A DNA stretch of 64,000 nt, taken from NCBI GenBank assembly GCA_037389465.1, contig JAZARR010000153.1, positions 5,802,501 to 5,866,500 of the forward strand, written 5' to 3'. The notes under the pieces were generated by a model, which saw only the letters and a program-made list of their open reading frames with translations, made no database searches and was not told the DNA's origin. The translations under genes were made by a program, and so were the position numbers. This document shows, in pieces, positions 13,701 through 24,166 of this stretch; the stretch's first letter is position 1, and every line of letters begins with the position of its first letter. Source of the stretch: Baylisascaris procyonis. Its lineage: Eukaryota > Nematoda > Chromadorea > Rhabditida > Ascarididae.

Positions 13701-16700
13701 TAACAATCATAGATTCATCGCAATTAGCAAACGTGCGCAGAAACCAATTTTCGTGATACTGTCACTATTTCTACAGTATGATATTAGACTTTATTTTTTC
13801 GTTTATGAGCCTTTGTCAAATATGTCTCTCATTTCGGATGTATTGTCCCAACGTTCTGTAGACTCACTTTATAGGTGGAAACGATACTGTCGTAACACCC
13901 AATTGCTGCCTATAATATAGATCGATGACAAATTAGTGAGATGAACAACATTTCTACTCGGCGTTCTCATCTTTAGTTGTGATCGTATATTCTCAGATAT
14001 TTTCCTTTGTTAAGAACCATCATTGCTCAAATTCCAATTTCCCTTCATGAAAAATGATATATTAGGTCGAAGAAATTTCATTTTTTGACGGATTTATGTG
14101 ACAGATTTTCATTGAAACTTTTCTACCGAAAATTCAAATAAAATCCGATGATCCAAAAATAATGACTCTCAAAACTATCGAAGGATTGCGAATGCCAAAA
14201 GAAAATAAACATTATCGGTAGAACGCTGAATTATTCAAGAACACCGCATTTGCATATGATGCGCTGAATGTTGCGTGTTGTGTGGCAAATACCAAATGAT
14301 GCCATGCGTCAAAGAGCTGTGCTCTGAGCGAGAGAGTGCTCTGTTTCTCTGTTAAACCTGGTCGCCATCAGATGCAAAACTTTCCTTCACATTGATAAGG
14401 GACGATGAGGGGGATGTCTACGTTCATTCCGATGAACATATACTAAAATTGGAACAATACAGAGAAGATTAGCATGGCCCCTGCGCAAGGATGACACGCA
14501 AATTCGTGAAGCGTTCCAAATTTTTCTCTTCAGAAGGCAGTTAACGTTATGGGAGGTGTTTTTGATGTCATCTCTTTTATGGAATGGAAAATAAGAAAAC
14601 TTTACAATTTTAGGAAAAGTAGCGAGAGTTTTTGGATAAGGAAACTAAATTTTGCACTAATATAATTTATTATTTAAAAATTTTGCAGATAAAATTTCTA
14701 TATTAGCTCCGTGAGAGGGGATGGTTTGGTAACTAAATTTATGCAGAAACTTTCAAAAGCTTCAAAAGTTGTCGGAGGTGTATGGCTTCACATGTACTGC
14801 CGATGCAAAGTGACATCGGCAGTACACGTGAAGCCTATTCAGTGCTCAGTTCTGACGTATGTAGTATCCGTTTCTAATATAATAACAGAGCATTTATAAC
14901 TTATGTAGAAGGATGTTTCAGCAGTACACAATATCACGATATCCTCTATAAAATTGTGCTGTAATTGTAAAAATTGGCGACTTTTCGAGGTGACATCCGC
15001 ACCACCTTCACAGGTTTATAAATCGCATAATTGCTGACCTGAGGTCACTCTAAGGTCGTTTTCTGGCCATTTTCTGTCATCCACACACACCCTTTAAACC
15101 GGCACTCGCTCACCATTTATACATCACCGGAGCCCACAACTGCATGTATAACTTGTTGGGTTGAGTGGCGTACATATAACTTGCTTTTCCAACTCACCAT
15201 GGGCACGTATTCGTTCATTAGCAATGCGAATGCAACATCGCGCGCGTTTTATTATCATTATGCAATTAATGAAACCGGTTGGTGCGGTGAAAGGGACAGC
15301 AAAGGCGCATATCCTCTTATCAGTGTCATTTTATGGGTTGTATAAAGTTCATTATATCTACATTCATAATGATAACGGTGTGTATAGCTTACTGAGCATC
15401 TTTAGTTCGATTGTCAAACCACAATTAGTGAATAATATTCTGTGGAATCCTAACTAGCTGCTGCTCCACGTGAAGCAACATTAGAATAACACTTTTTTCG
15501 CATTATATGTGCAGTTTGCAAAAGAAGCGGATCAAAAATCGCCCATCTGGGATTGAGATATGACATGCGATAGCTTGTCGTCGCGCACAAACGAACTTCA
15601 TGCTATTTCGCAGCAGCCTCGCGCCTTCGGCGCTCGCAAAAACAGAAGACGAAGCAGTGCACAACATACTCACGCCTTCAGCTGATTTTACACAAGCTAT
15701 ACATATTACGCTTATCTAAATCTCCTACTTCACCGATTCAAAAAAATCGCATTGAAATTGGTCAAGCCGCAAATAGTGAATAATATTCTGTGGGATCCTA
15801 ACTGTGTTTAACAGAGGGCGAAGGTGTGAAGGTGTTATCTGCTAATTGCGTATTAAAGTTGAAGTATCTTCGGTGGAAACACCTAAAGCAAATGAGATGG
15901 GATGTTCGTATCAACGTTCATTATGACAAAAGGGTTGTCAACGTGTGGAATCGATTTCATTGATGCATTGATATCATTTGTGACTTATCTTCGATGATTT
16001 TTGTGAAGACTCGCTCACTGAATGCTTTAAAAGAAAGTAAGCTAGAACTCGTTCCGAAAACATTCGAGCCATCGTGTGAACGGATAACTCCATCGGAGCA
16101 GCTGCCTCGCCGTTTACTTGTCATTTCCTGTTATGCACCTGCTCCGTGTTTCGAAAATGGATCTATAAAACGTTTTTTTTTTGCCGCACTGGCAGTGTTA
16201 CTATTCTTCGCTTCAGTGACTATCATTTATGGATCGCTTTAATGTAGACGAAAATGACAGTAAGTGTTCATTGCGGCAAATCCTTGAAAGCTTTTGGTGA
16301 TTGTCTTACCCAAGGGATTAAGGAAATAACGCCTGTTATTAAGGCATTTCCCACAGCAGTTGAAGCCTTCGTCACCTTCTATTCCCTGCCCCCTCTCTTT
16401 CCTCTTTTTAACAGAATCTCTTTTTTGAACATACAGCACTAATATTTACAAGTATTCTACATACAAGCTGAGTGGCAAAAATCACTTCTTTTTTCTGCAG
16501 GTCAGTAAAGAAATTAGACGATTTCAATCATAACGACTTCTTGTGGGGTCTGAGAGCGGCAAAAGAAATCTTTATTCCGATTTCGGCTATTATTCGCAAA
16601 GATCATCGACGATTCCTTCATGTGCTCGCCCGATCAAGAAACGTCTCGTCGCCCGTTGAAAAAAGCGCCTTTATCGCTACGGAGAGGTTAGTCCCCACGT

Positions 16701-17695
16701 TCCAGGTGATAACACCTTTATACATTATATTTGATAGGTACGCTTAGGGGATAATAGGGTTTTGCAATTGAATTCCGATCCCATTTTCTAGAATTCTGAA
16801 GGGTTTTCGGGTTTTCAATTTTTTTTTTCGTCTGTTTTTGCGCTTAACTAATCTCTCTAATAGCTGGACAGATATTCTATTTGGCTGTAGCCAAGGCTTA
16901 ATTTGGAAGGCATTTGCTTTCTGATTGATGAAATGGCAGAATAAATGTTAGAGAGTGTAAACTACACTCCGATCTTGGTTCACGTATTCATATAACACAA
17001 CTGCAAAACTTGAACTCTCTAAGCAACAGCATAATGTCTATTTGTGTTATAATTTTAATGTAAAATTTATTTTAAGAGATAATTTCTGTTGATTTTCTTC
17101 ATCGCCAAGTCATCAAAAATTTATTTTTGATGAAATATAGTTTCATTTTTGATGTTCTTTTTAATTAAACGTCAATATATCAGATATAACAAAAAAACTG
17201 TTTTTCTTCCGCCTTATAAGTGAAATGAAGGCTATTATAAAGCGAATTAAACATTTGTTAGATACGATATTCGAGCGTAACAATGGGAGAAAATTTTTAT
17301 GTCGTAATTAGTGTTTGCATAGCTGCATTTTAAACAATTGAATGGATAGCTTTCCTACTTTTTCCTTCATTTTTCATTTTATTTTTTTTCCACTTTATTC
17401 GAAGCTAATAAAGAATTTCGCTATTTTATTTCGTCGAATGAATTAGCTTATTTAAGCAAATAAATTCTCGTTTATTCGAATTGCGAATGTTAAGTAAGGC
17501 TTATGCTCAAATAATCCATTTGTGCGCTTAAATCATTCCTACGAAAATTTCAGAACTTCTAACATAGCCTCTGTCCATCTAAGTGCTGCGCTTTAGCTCG
17601 AACGACGACCTTCTATTGTCGATGAGGTGAATGCAACTGTTTGCCAACATCCGTATTTACACGATAATGGAAGAAAACCGGTCGCAACTAAATGA
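4790..17695 (+). CDS. Acid lipase, lysosomal/gastric lipase family (nematode LIPL type), 11 exons
   Basis: Alpha/beta-hydrolase that cleaves acyl esters of triglycerides or cholesterol, expected in the secretory pathway, lysosome or gut lumen. Exons: 4790-4888, 6389-6488, 7707-7808, 9160-9274, 10161-10311, 11089-11184, 11642-11797, 12877-13020, 13409-13542, 16501-16705 and 17597-17695. Every join keeps frame, giving 466 residues. Residues 1-17 are a signal peptide ([17 protein letters not shown]). Then come the family start DPEADMS with [14 protein letters not shown] and HRIPHG; the oxyanion-side FLQHGL (Gly83); [16 protein letters not shown]; the nucleophile elbow AHSQG (Ser170); [15 protein letters not shown] (Asp344); and [13 protein letters not shown] (His376). 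N-glycosylation sequons lie at 157, 328, 413 and 446. Residues beyond about 403 extend past the usual family C-terminus. The last exon is the least certain part: without it, exon 10 reads on to a stop at 16747 (447 residues). Intron 9 (2958 bases) holds a U6 gene. Confidence 0.93.
8731..8979 (-). CDS. Uncharacterised 82-codon ORF inside lipase intron 3, opposite strand
   Basis: An ATG-initiated frame of 82 residues lies entirely in the intron between lipase exons 3 and 4. Local GC is clearly higher than in the rest of the intron, and the residue mix looks protein-like, with charged stretches such as [20 protein letters not shown] and a CCSS motif near residue 27. There is no signal peptide or membrane segment. 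I do not recognise a family. It may be a small nested gene, one exon of a nested gene, or a fragment of a pasted-in coding sequence. Confidence 0.35.
   Translation of the reverse strand: MCSTRLTYKGVEIDESAWNHKLFRCCSSIPPGSHPNFSGLQALNEMLQDNGGFLEKIKTLSNRILDEHVMTDARKFYFRVTQ
14422..14525 (+). ncRNA. U6: U6 spliceosomal snRNA gene
   Basis: U6 forms the catalytic core of the spliceosome with U2. The gene reads GTTCATTCCGATGAACATAT at its 5' end, followed by TACTAAAATTGGAACAATAC, the ACAGAGA box (14459-14465) that pairs with the 5' splice site, and the catalytic AGC triad (14471-14473). Next come the internal stem-loop region (GGCCCCTGCGCAAGGATGAC), then GAAGCGTTCCAAA and a T run (14521-14525) that serves as RNA polymerase III terminator. 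The central and 3' parts match the near-invariant metazoan sequence. The 5' stem-loop differs from the common form by one extra base pair. It sits in lipase intron 9 on the same strand. An upstream proximal sequence element could not be identified. No defect is visible, so it looks functional. Confidence 0.97.
14781..14838 (+). other. Long hairpin 260 bases downstream of U6
   Basis: Arms at 14784-14805 and 14817-14835 sit inside the symmetric span 14781-14805 / 14814-14838. Of 22 consecutive positions, 21 pair, with one A-C mismatch, around an 8-base loop (CAAAGTGA, 14806-14813). The size is compatible with a pre-miRNA or an inverted-repeat remnant. The right arm includes CACGTG. The arms match no miRNA I know. 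Confidence 0.7.
15035..15058 (+). promoter_or_regulatory. Clustered nuclear-receptor half-sites in lipase intron 9
   Basis: TGACCT (15035-15040), AGGTCA (15042-15047) and AGGTCG (15053-15058) lie within 24 bases. The last two form a direct repeat with a 5-base spacer. Nuclear receptors bind such half-sites and are known regulators of lipid genes in nematodes. Its use here is a guess. Confidence 0.25.
15413..15454 (+). repeat. 42-base diverged direct repeat, copy 1
   Basis: It pairs with copy 2 at 15761-15802, 348 bases further on. Read in one frame both copies give VKPQ(L/I)VNNILW(N/D)PN. Two of the base differences are synonymous third-position changes (AAA/AAG, CCA/CCG). That suggests the unit was once coding; both copies now run into stops within two codons or less. 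Confidence 0.75.
15761..15802 (+). repeat. 42-base diverged direct repeat, copy 2
   Basis: Second copy of the unit at 15413. It reads [14 protein letters not shown] in the same relative frame, followed by two more codons and a TAA. It lies in lipase intron 9 between the U6 gene and exon 10. Confidence 0.75.
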
Positions 17696-18875
17696 AGATT
17701 CTCATTATGGGATTTTTTTTTCTATTTTGGGCGATCATTTCTTTGAACGTCATATTAATGGTTAGTTTCTTATATAATTCTATATCATATATGCTATTCT
17801 ATACTTTCCACTTTTCTTCTCATATATTATTTTACAATATTATTACGAATCCTATAGTGTAGTTTCTCTTTTCATTGAGTATAATGTTTTTATTGTTTTC
17901 CAATGTAGTTGAGATTGATAATATTGCACGATAAAGTATTCTGCGATTTTTTTAAATCAGTAACCTTATCGTGTTGTACCTTAAGCGCTTGAAATAACTC
18001 CAAAAAAGCGATAAGATTTTATCGTCGAAAATAGGTTTGGTATTTCATACTTATTAAGTATATTAACGTCATTTTCTTAGCAATCTGTAAACTGTATTGT
18101 CACAGTTGTGGTGGGCGACTGGCGTCTTTTCATATTGGGCATACGACAAATGTGTTGCATCGTATGATTCCTTCTTCTCTTTCATTGCTTTTCTTTTGCT
18201 TTCTTCTTTAATATTCACATGTTTCCTTTCGAATTGCCCATTCTAAAGTGTTGATTATCGAATCTGCGGCCGCAGAGTGTTTGCCACGATTGTTTCAAGC
18301 TCTCATCGAATTTCTACTCACCGCTTATACTTGAATGCCGAATTACAGGTGAAAATATTGAGCGATTGTTTTGTTTGCTCTCATAATGCAATCGTATTAT
18401 TCATATCGGATTTGCGTATATGATCTCTCTATCGAATATTTCCGTTATGCGTAATAAAATGCTTCTCAAGTTTTAAAGTTTCCTTACCAATATTGTTCAG
18501 TGTTTATCGTGAATAATGCATTTCGAGGTGCAAAATCTTATATAATCATACGTAAAGGTACGTAACGTAATTCATCAGATTTACTATATGAGAGAACATT
18601 GTAAAATAAAGTTCGCAAAGATATTATAAGTGCAACGATGACTCTTTATTGAGTGAAAAGCTATTGATGTTCGAGTATTTTTTTCGATATTGCGCTTGCA
18701 AAACGATTTGTTTTTATTCGTACTAATGTGCAGCTCATTGCTTCGATTCTAATATTTAGGGAATCTCCTCATTTCTAGGCTTTCTGGTGTAAGAAGGTGT
18801 TCGAAAGATGGCAGAATTATTGAAAATTATTACTCTTTTGAGAAGTTTCAAACAAAGGGATATATTCGAAAGTGA
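17692..18875 (+). CDS. Possible small secreted-protein gene directly after the lipase
   Basis: Four blocks join in frame to a 112-residue product: 17692-17760, 18081-18161, 18276-18348 and 18760-18875 (donors GTTAGT, GTATGA, GTGAAA; acceptors TTCTTAG, GCCGCAG, ATTTAG). The ATG overlaps the lipase stop as ATGA. Residues 1-23 ([20 protein letters not shown]...) resemble a signal peptide, although AT-rich DNA often gives such peptides by chance. The middle contains CCISVCHDCFKL and LECR. VCxDC followed by an aromatic residue recalls arthropod/nematode CHH/ITP-type neurohormones, but the remaining cysteine spacing does not fit, so I do not claim that family. Other frames of the same blocks are also partly open. 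If real, it would be a second gene tightly packed behind the lipase. Confidence 0.25.
18263..18276. repeat. 14-base perfect palindrome
   Basis: TCTGCGGCCGCAGA equals its own reverse complement. It is an isolated GC-rich motif in AT-rich surroundings and overlaps the acceptor of a putative exon. Confidence 0.9.
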
Positions 18876-19050
18876 ATGTTTGTTTAGGCAGCATTTATTA
18901 GAGACAGTACGTTAGGCATGAAAACGTCTGACTATGCTTGGTATTTTATGAGAATCAGTGTACACTTTCGTTGAAATAAGGCCACAAGTGTGCTTTGTAT
19001 TTTACTTTTTTCCCATTCACATATTTTTTGCTGCCTGAGGTTTCACTTAA

Positions 19051-19185
19051 TTGGAGGTCCAACAAACGTCATCCGACAAGTTTGATGAGAAAGCAAAACT
19101 AGTATTGCAGCATGCCTGCCCTTCAACAGTTGAAGAGTTGCTTCGATGGCGTATTTACTACGTCATCGAAGCAACTCTTCAATGA
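19051..19185 (+). other. Exon-like frame of 44 codons ending in TGA
   Basis: Directly after an in-frame TAA the frame is open and has a protein-like mix (SSDKFDEKAKLVLQHACPS, then VEELLRWRIYY). It would need an acceptor at ...TTGGAG, which is weak. Its 3' third coincides with a strong hairpin. No family recognised. Confidence 0.25.
19130..19182 (+). other. 24-base-pair near-perfect hairpin
   Basis: Arms 19130-19153 and 19159-19182 pair along their whole length with a single G-U, leaving a 5-base loop (TTTAC). The arms begin TTGAAGAGTTGCTTCGATG. It could be a pre-miRNA-like transcript, a short inverted duplication, or the relic of a foldback element. Confidence 0.8.
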
Positions 19186-20989
19186 CGTCAACCTCTGGTT
19201 TAACTAAGCTACTGACTAATTAAGTAAGTAAAATCCTGGCTGCGTGAGCAGACCATGAGAATTTGTCGGGTTTGTCGAGTGTACTGTTGTGTGAATTATT
19301 AATTGAGAGCTCTTAAGCGTTTATATATTCGAGGTCCTGTACTCGGTACACAAATATTACCTCATAGAAACTGCATAATGGGGTAATTGGCGATATTTTC
19401 CAATGTTCAGTATTTTTTCATCTTTCGTCATGACTGTTATCCATCCATCCAACAATTCCGTCCCATTGTGTTAAGAATAATCGGTGTTGATAAGATTTTC
19501 TCGTATGGCATACTGTCTCAGGCATACCTATAGTCTCCTAGCAGGGCAGATTGCCTCCCACCCATCTCCCGCCTCCCCTCCCCCATGATCGATGAGGATA
19601 TGATTTCAGAAATCTGAATTTTGAATGGGAAATGCTGCAGAGTTACCGGTAGAGAGAAACTGAGCGGATAAATGCAACATTTAAGAAAGGAATTAAGCTT
19701 TCAATGTTCTACTAATAAAAGATGAATTCCGTACAAGAGGTCTACTAAAACGCTAACAAAAGCAAACTAACAGAAAACAGAAGAGACTATAACATGGCAT
19801 GTTCCTTCCGCTTCCCAGTCTCTCCTCTGCCTCTCCCATCCCCCCTTTCCTGCAGACAACCGAATGTATTTAGTTAAATTGTAGAGAAAGTGGTGTAATT
19901 GTAAGCACCATTTAGAAAATCAATATGTTTGTTTTCTATGTTTTTTGTATATAAATCGTTCTTGTGTAATTTCATAAAAGTTGTTTCGTCGATCTGATTG
20001 ATTGTATTCGTTTGCTCCTCTCTGTTTTTAGCTCAATGGTGAATTGACGAGCAATAGCATCTTTCACGAAAGTTTACAGCAGTAATTTCATATTGCTAAG
20101 GAAATTTTGCGATCAGCTAGGCGAATTGGCGACTCTGTAAAAATTTTTAAATCTGAAAAAGGCTCTAATTTGAATTTTCATTTTCAGGTCATTTAATTTC
20201 TGTACTTTCCTATACATTAATTAATTCCACGGTTAAGTTGCGCGTTACCACCCAACGTTGTACATATCTAATCCAAGCGTGGTCATGCCTTCTCGTGTTT
20301 GTATATAGTTTCGAACGTTTATATAATTCTTCTACTAATATTCATTTTCGCGAATATTGACAATAATGGAAGCGCTGTCAGCAACGAAATGGCCATCAGT
20401 AAAACATGTTGACACATCGTTTACGCATTTTCAATTGCTACCCTATTGAATAGGTAAATAATTTGAAGAATTCACTGAATCTTTTAGTGGCTTCTATGAA
20501 TATTGTGATACCATTAAAATTACTTCACTACACAACCAGATGTTATTCGGACGAATCCTTGAATACAATTCATTTCAAAAGTTTCAGAAAAATGCAACGA
20601 ATGACCAACCGGAATCAGTTCTGATCAAACATATAAATTAATTTGCAGACGAATTCATCTTCATTTTCCAATAGAAAACATCAATATGGCTATTATATGT
20701 TGTTGACCTAGAATATAGCTAAGTGGACAACCGACCGAGTAGTAATAAGTAAAATTGAAATGCGCAACGCATTTTCTCTAACGCAAAGATGTGTTATACA
20801 TCTTTTTTTCGTTTTCAATGAAATCGATGAGGTTTTCTTTCATATTTCAACAACTGAAAGCAAGAATAAGTTACTAAATAAGATCTAATCAAGCAAGTAA
20901 ATCAAGCGCAATTTTTCGAGTTAGACAATGCGATAATACATCAACCATTTGCCAGCATCATTTTTTTTTTTTGCATTGTTAACGAATAG
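19186..20989. other. Mostly non-coding stretch with short exon-like pieces
   Basis: Contains pyrimidine-rich tracts (near 19550-19585 and 19800-19850). A clean acceptor (TTTTTAG) at 20031 is followed by a 17-codon open piece ending in TAA, and a frame is open at about 20450-20642. These may be exons of the chain ending at 21660, but phases could not be tied together. Confidence 0.3.
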
Positions 20990-21660
20990 GAGGACGAAAA
21001 CAAGATAACTTCATCGAACAGGTATGATGGAGAAGAGAGCTGCCATGAAGTGAAACTTTCGTCAAAATTTGAGCTTTATCCCATATGCAGAAAACAACGA
21101 GAGTAGAAACGATAGGTTGGATCGTGAATGGAGATCGAATTCCATTGCAGATGCGAAGAGTATATGTGCACAGCTGTGAGTGTTGTTAGCTGACTGACTA
21201 GCATAGAGATAAAGGCTGTCGAGCAGCTAACCCCCTCAATTGCCGCCCTTTTCCTTCCATCGGGCCATTTTCTTAATGCTTTTGGCTTTATTTTATGCTC
21301 TCTCATTTGTATATCCTATTTGCTTTGTTTAGTAATGCGTTATTATGTCCATAGTGTTAATATTTAGTAGATAACGTTACTAACATTAATATATATAGTA
21401 ACTATATGTGTGGATCATAAATGTTATTTACTGATCAAGTTGCAATTGCATGAGTGAGTGTAATCTATGAGAAGTGCTCTACTCTTGAGGAATGGGCTCT
21501 AGTAAGCGCTAAATGATATTCAACGTGCAAACGAATCGACATTACAACATCTACTCAGCAATTCTATGCACCTTGCCCACCTTTCAAGCCAATCGTCGGT
21601 ATTAATTTCTTTTCAGTTGAATCGGTAAAACCATTTCGTTATAGCGCAATATTTAGTTAG
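20990..21660 (+). CDS. 3' end of an unidentified plus-strand gene (three exons)
   Basis: Three pieces join in phase: 20990-21021 (32 bases), 21091-21175 and 21617-21660 ending in TAG. The first intron (69 bases) runs from GTATGA to ATGCAG, and the second runs from GTGAGT to a T-rich TTTTCAG. The spliced product reads GRKQDNFIEQ, then KTTRVETIGWIVNGDRIPL, then ESVKPFRYSAIFS. The 5' part is missing: the first piece must follow an exon ending in phase 1, which I could not locate. The second piece is open in other frames too, including 76 codons on the minus strand (21306-21076), so the assignment is uncertain. No family recognised. Confidence 0.3.
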
Positions 21661-22208
21661 TCATGTAGTACTCCATAGTATAGAAATGCAGAATGTGCGT
21701 GGATGACGTTGAAGGAGAAAACCTTCACCATTTCCTATTTTTAACATCACTTAGTCGATGTCAAGTCTTAAGTGATGAGCGCCCATCAAGTTTTATGTGA
21801 AATGCGCCCATATGGAACAAATAGAGAAGCATAGGGAAAAAAATAATCCATAAGGTAGAAAAGACTTTCGTGGGTTCTATCTATGCCAACATTTCTATAG
21901 TTTAGTTGAGAAAATAGATTTTATTGAAGCGATATCACCGATGAAGGGGTTACTTATATTCACAGAAATTTGGCTTGAAACAACTACAGAATGTAAAGTT
22001 TTTGACGTCATAAAACATTCAACTTTTTAAGCTGATGGCTGCCATTTCGATGAATATTTAGTCAGAAAAGTTGGAAAGCAGCTGAGTTATATAAACACTT
22101 TAGTGAATGCTCTTTCAGAAAGAATTTTGAGATAAAAGATGTCGGCATATGTTCGAGGAGAAGTTTATTGATTTTATATCAAAGGCATCAATTTATGCAT
22201 TAAATGCA

Positions 22209-22210
<2 letters not shown>

Positions 22211-22287
<77 letters not shown>
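22211..22287. repeat. (TA)n microsatellite
   Basis: About 77 bases of uninterrupted TA repeat. Confidence 0.97.
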
Positions 22288-22290
<3 letters not shown>

Positions 22291-22848
22291 CGTTCAGAGC
22301 ATTACAAAGAGCGTTTTTCGAGTTATTTAATTAAGGGGCTTTGCTTTATTATAAATTGATCAGCTGTTGTCCATTAATCTTCTGAGATACTTTCGAGATA
22401 GTGACGGCTCTTAAAATAGAGCGCTGTTGCTTGCTGGTGAAGAAACTTCACTTAGACTACGCAATTTCCGGAGGCATCGATTTTTTCCACGATCATTATG
22501 CATTTCTGCTTTCTCGTGTTTCAGTTTGGTTCATATTGTTCAGCACTTGCACACCGTATTTCAATATGAACATAGACAGTATTCCTAGATATTAGTCTAG
22601 GGATAATCAATCAATCAATAAAATTTCAACTACTTTAATGAAATGCTCTTTGCTTTACAGTAATATAGGGTTGTGTTAAGGCAACAAGTAAAATCGCAAT
22701 ATTTATGTAGCTGAACGAGTATGTCGATATGCGAAGGATGAGGTTGAATTAAAGGTAGATCACACATCTGTTATGCAAACTGAATATTATCCTCCCTATC
22801 ACAAGGCCCATTCTTTCCCTCCAAAACTATAGCAAAGCAAGTCTTCAA

Positions 22849-22884
22849 CCCCCCCCCCCCCACCCCCCGCCCTCCACACACACC
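22849..22884. repeat. C-rich homopolymer tract
   Basis: A run of 13 C followed by ACCCCCCGCCCTCC and a short CA repeat. It is an unusual GC-only patch in this AT-rich DNA and could form an i-motif, or a G-quadruplex on the other strand. Confidence 0.9.
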
Positions 22885-22889
22885 TCAAC

Positions 22890-24166
22890 AACCTTTCCTT
22901 CATTATCAACTGACATATAATCATACGTTCGACAGAATATTTTTAGTTTAGAACAGTTTAAAACTTTGAATATGTTTTAGAGAAGGAATTCGCTTCCCAT
23001 CCCAATCACCATCAATATAATCTCTTTTTAAATGCTGCAAAATATTTTGTGTTGGTGAATTTCGCTTAGATCATTGGTCATCTTTTATTTTTTTACTTTT
23101 ATTTTATTTTTCTCAACAAGTTATAGGCAACAGTTGCGGGTTATTTTTTAACAGTTTATGGGTTTATTTAATTATTCTTTGAATATAATGATGCAAATTC
23201 TAGCTTTTTTCTTTAAATAAATTGAATCTAAACAAAAATATAAATTATGCGTCCTATCGATATGCATTTAAATATAATATCCATTATTTTCAGAAATTCT
23301 TTTCCTCTGCAAGCTTTGCTTCTTATGAAAAGTCCCTTTTATTAGCTTGCTTCAGTTCTTTTTTTTACCTTTGCATTTTCTGCGTGCGTAATCAGATTCA
23401 TATTTTAGCACTATTTCCTATATTTCTTTTCTTCTATAGCATTGTTTCATTAAAGAAACGATGGTCAAATTGGACGTTTAATATGTGATTTTAACGGTTA
23501 TTATAGTATGCATTTCATGGCTGTTTCTATTTCAGATTGCACATTGTTCTAATAATTACCTCTCGGAAGAGTAATACTTATTTTATTTACAGATAATTGT
23601 TGAGAGTAGATTGTTAGCAATTTATCTTTTAAAAAATAAATAAAAAATAAACGATATTTGAAAGATATTATCAGAGCTGATGTATAAATTAGTCTTTATC
23701 ATCAAAGTTTATGGACTGCAGCCAATTTCATTGGAACACATTCAACATATTCCTAAACTTGATTGACTCAATGTCGCTGACTGAGTGATCGGAACCTAAA
23801 CTTGAATTTTTTGTTCAATACTTGTTTGAGGAATAGCTATGAGTGGTGGGTTGAAGATACTACATCCGAACGCATCAGAGTTGCAGTTTTGGAAAGTCAT
23901 CGTTTCTGAATGGTCTACACTTGAATCTCTTAATTATCTCTTCTACTTTTTGCTCTTTTTAACATTTCGAAGAGGAGCGGAAGGGAGGACATTGTTTCCT
24001 AGTTGTGAGGAGGAAAAATACTGAAGATTCGATATAAAATCAAATAAAAATTCGCCGAAGATTTCTTTCTTGTATCTTACTTCTTAAAAATCACCTTTGC
24101 TCGTTCGGAATATGTAAATGGGAAAAAAATTACTGCTGTTAGAAATAGGTAATAGAAACAGGTTAG
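22890..24166. other. AT-rich stretch; possible first exon near 23839
   Basis: Mostly non-coding by eye. From 23839 an ATG frame is open for 61 codons and its start (MSGGLKILHPNASELQFWK) is protein-like. It could be the initiator exon of the chain at 24167, but the only in-phase donor (AAA then GTCATC) is poor. Confidence 0.25.

Noticed and set aside
16239..16442. ORFs in lipase intron 9 on both strands just upstream of exon 10, and the 82-codon frame at 15994-16242 with a C-terminal hydrophobic stretch
   Set aside because: No homology and composition close to the intron background; not enough to call a gene.
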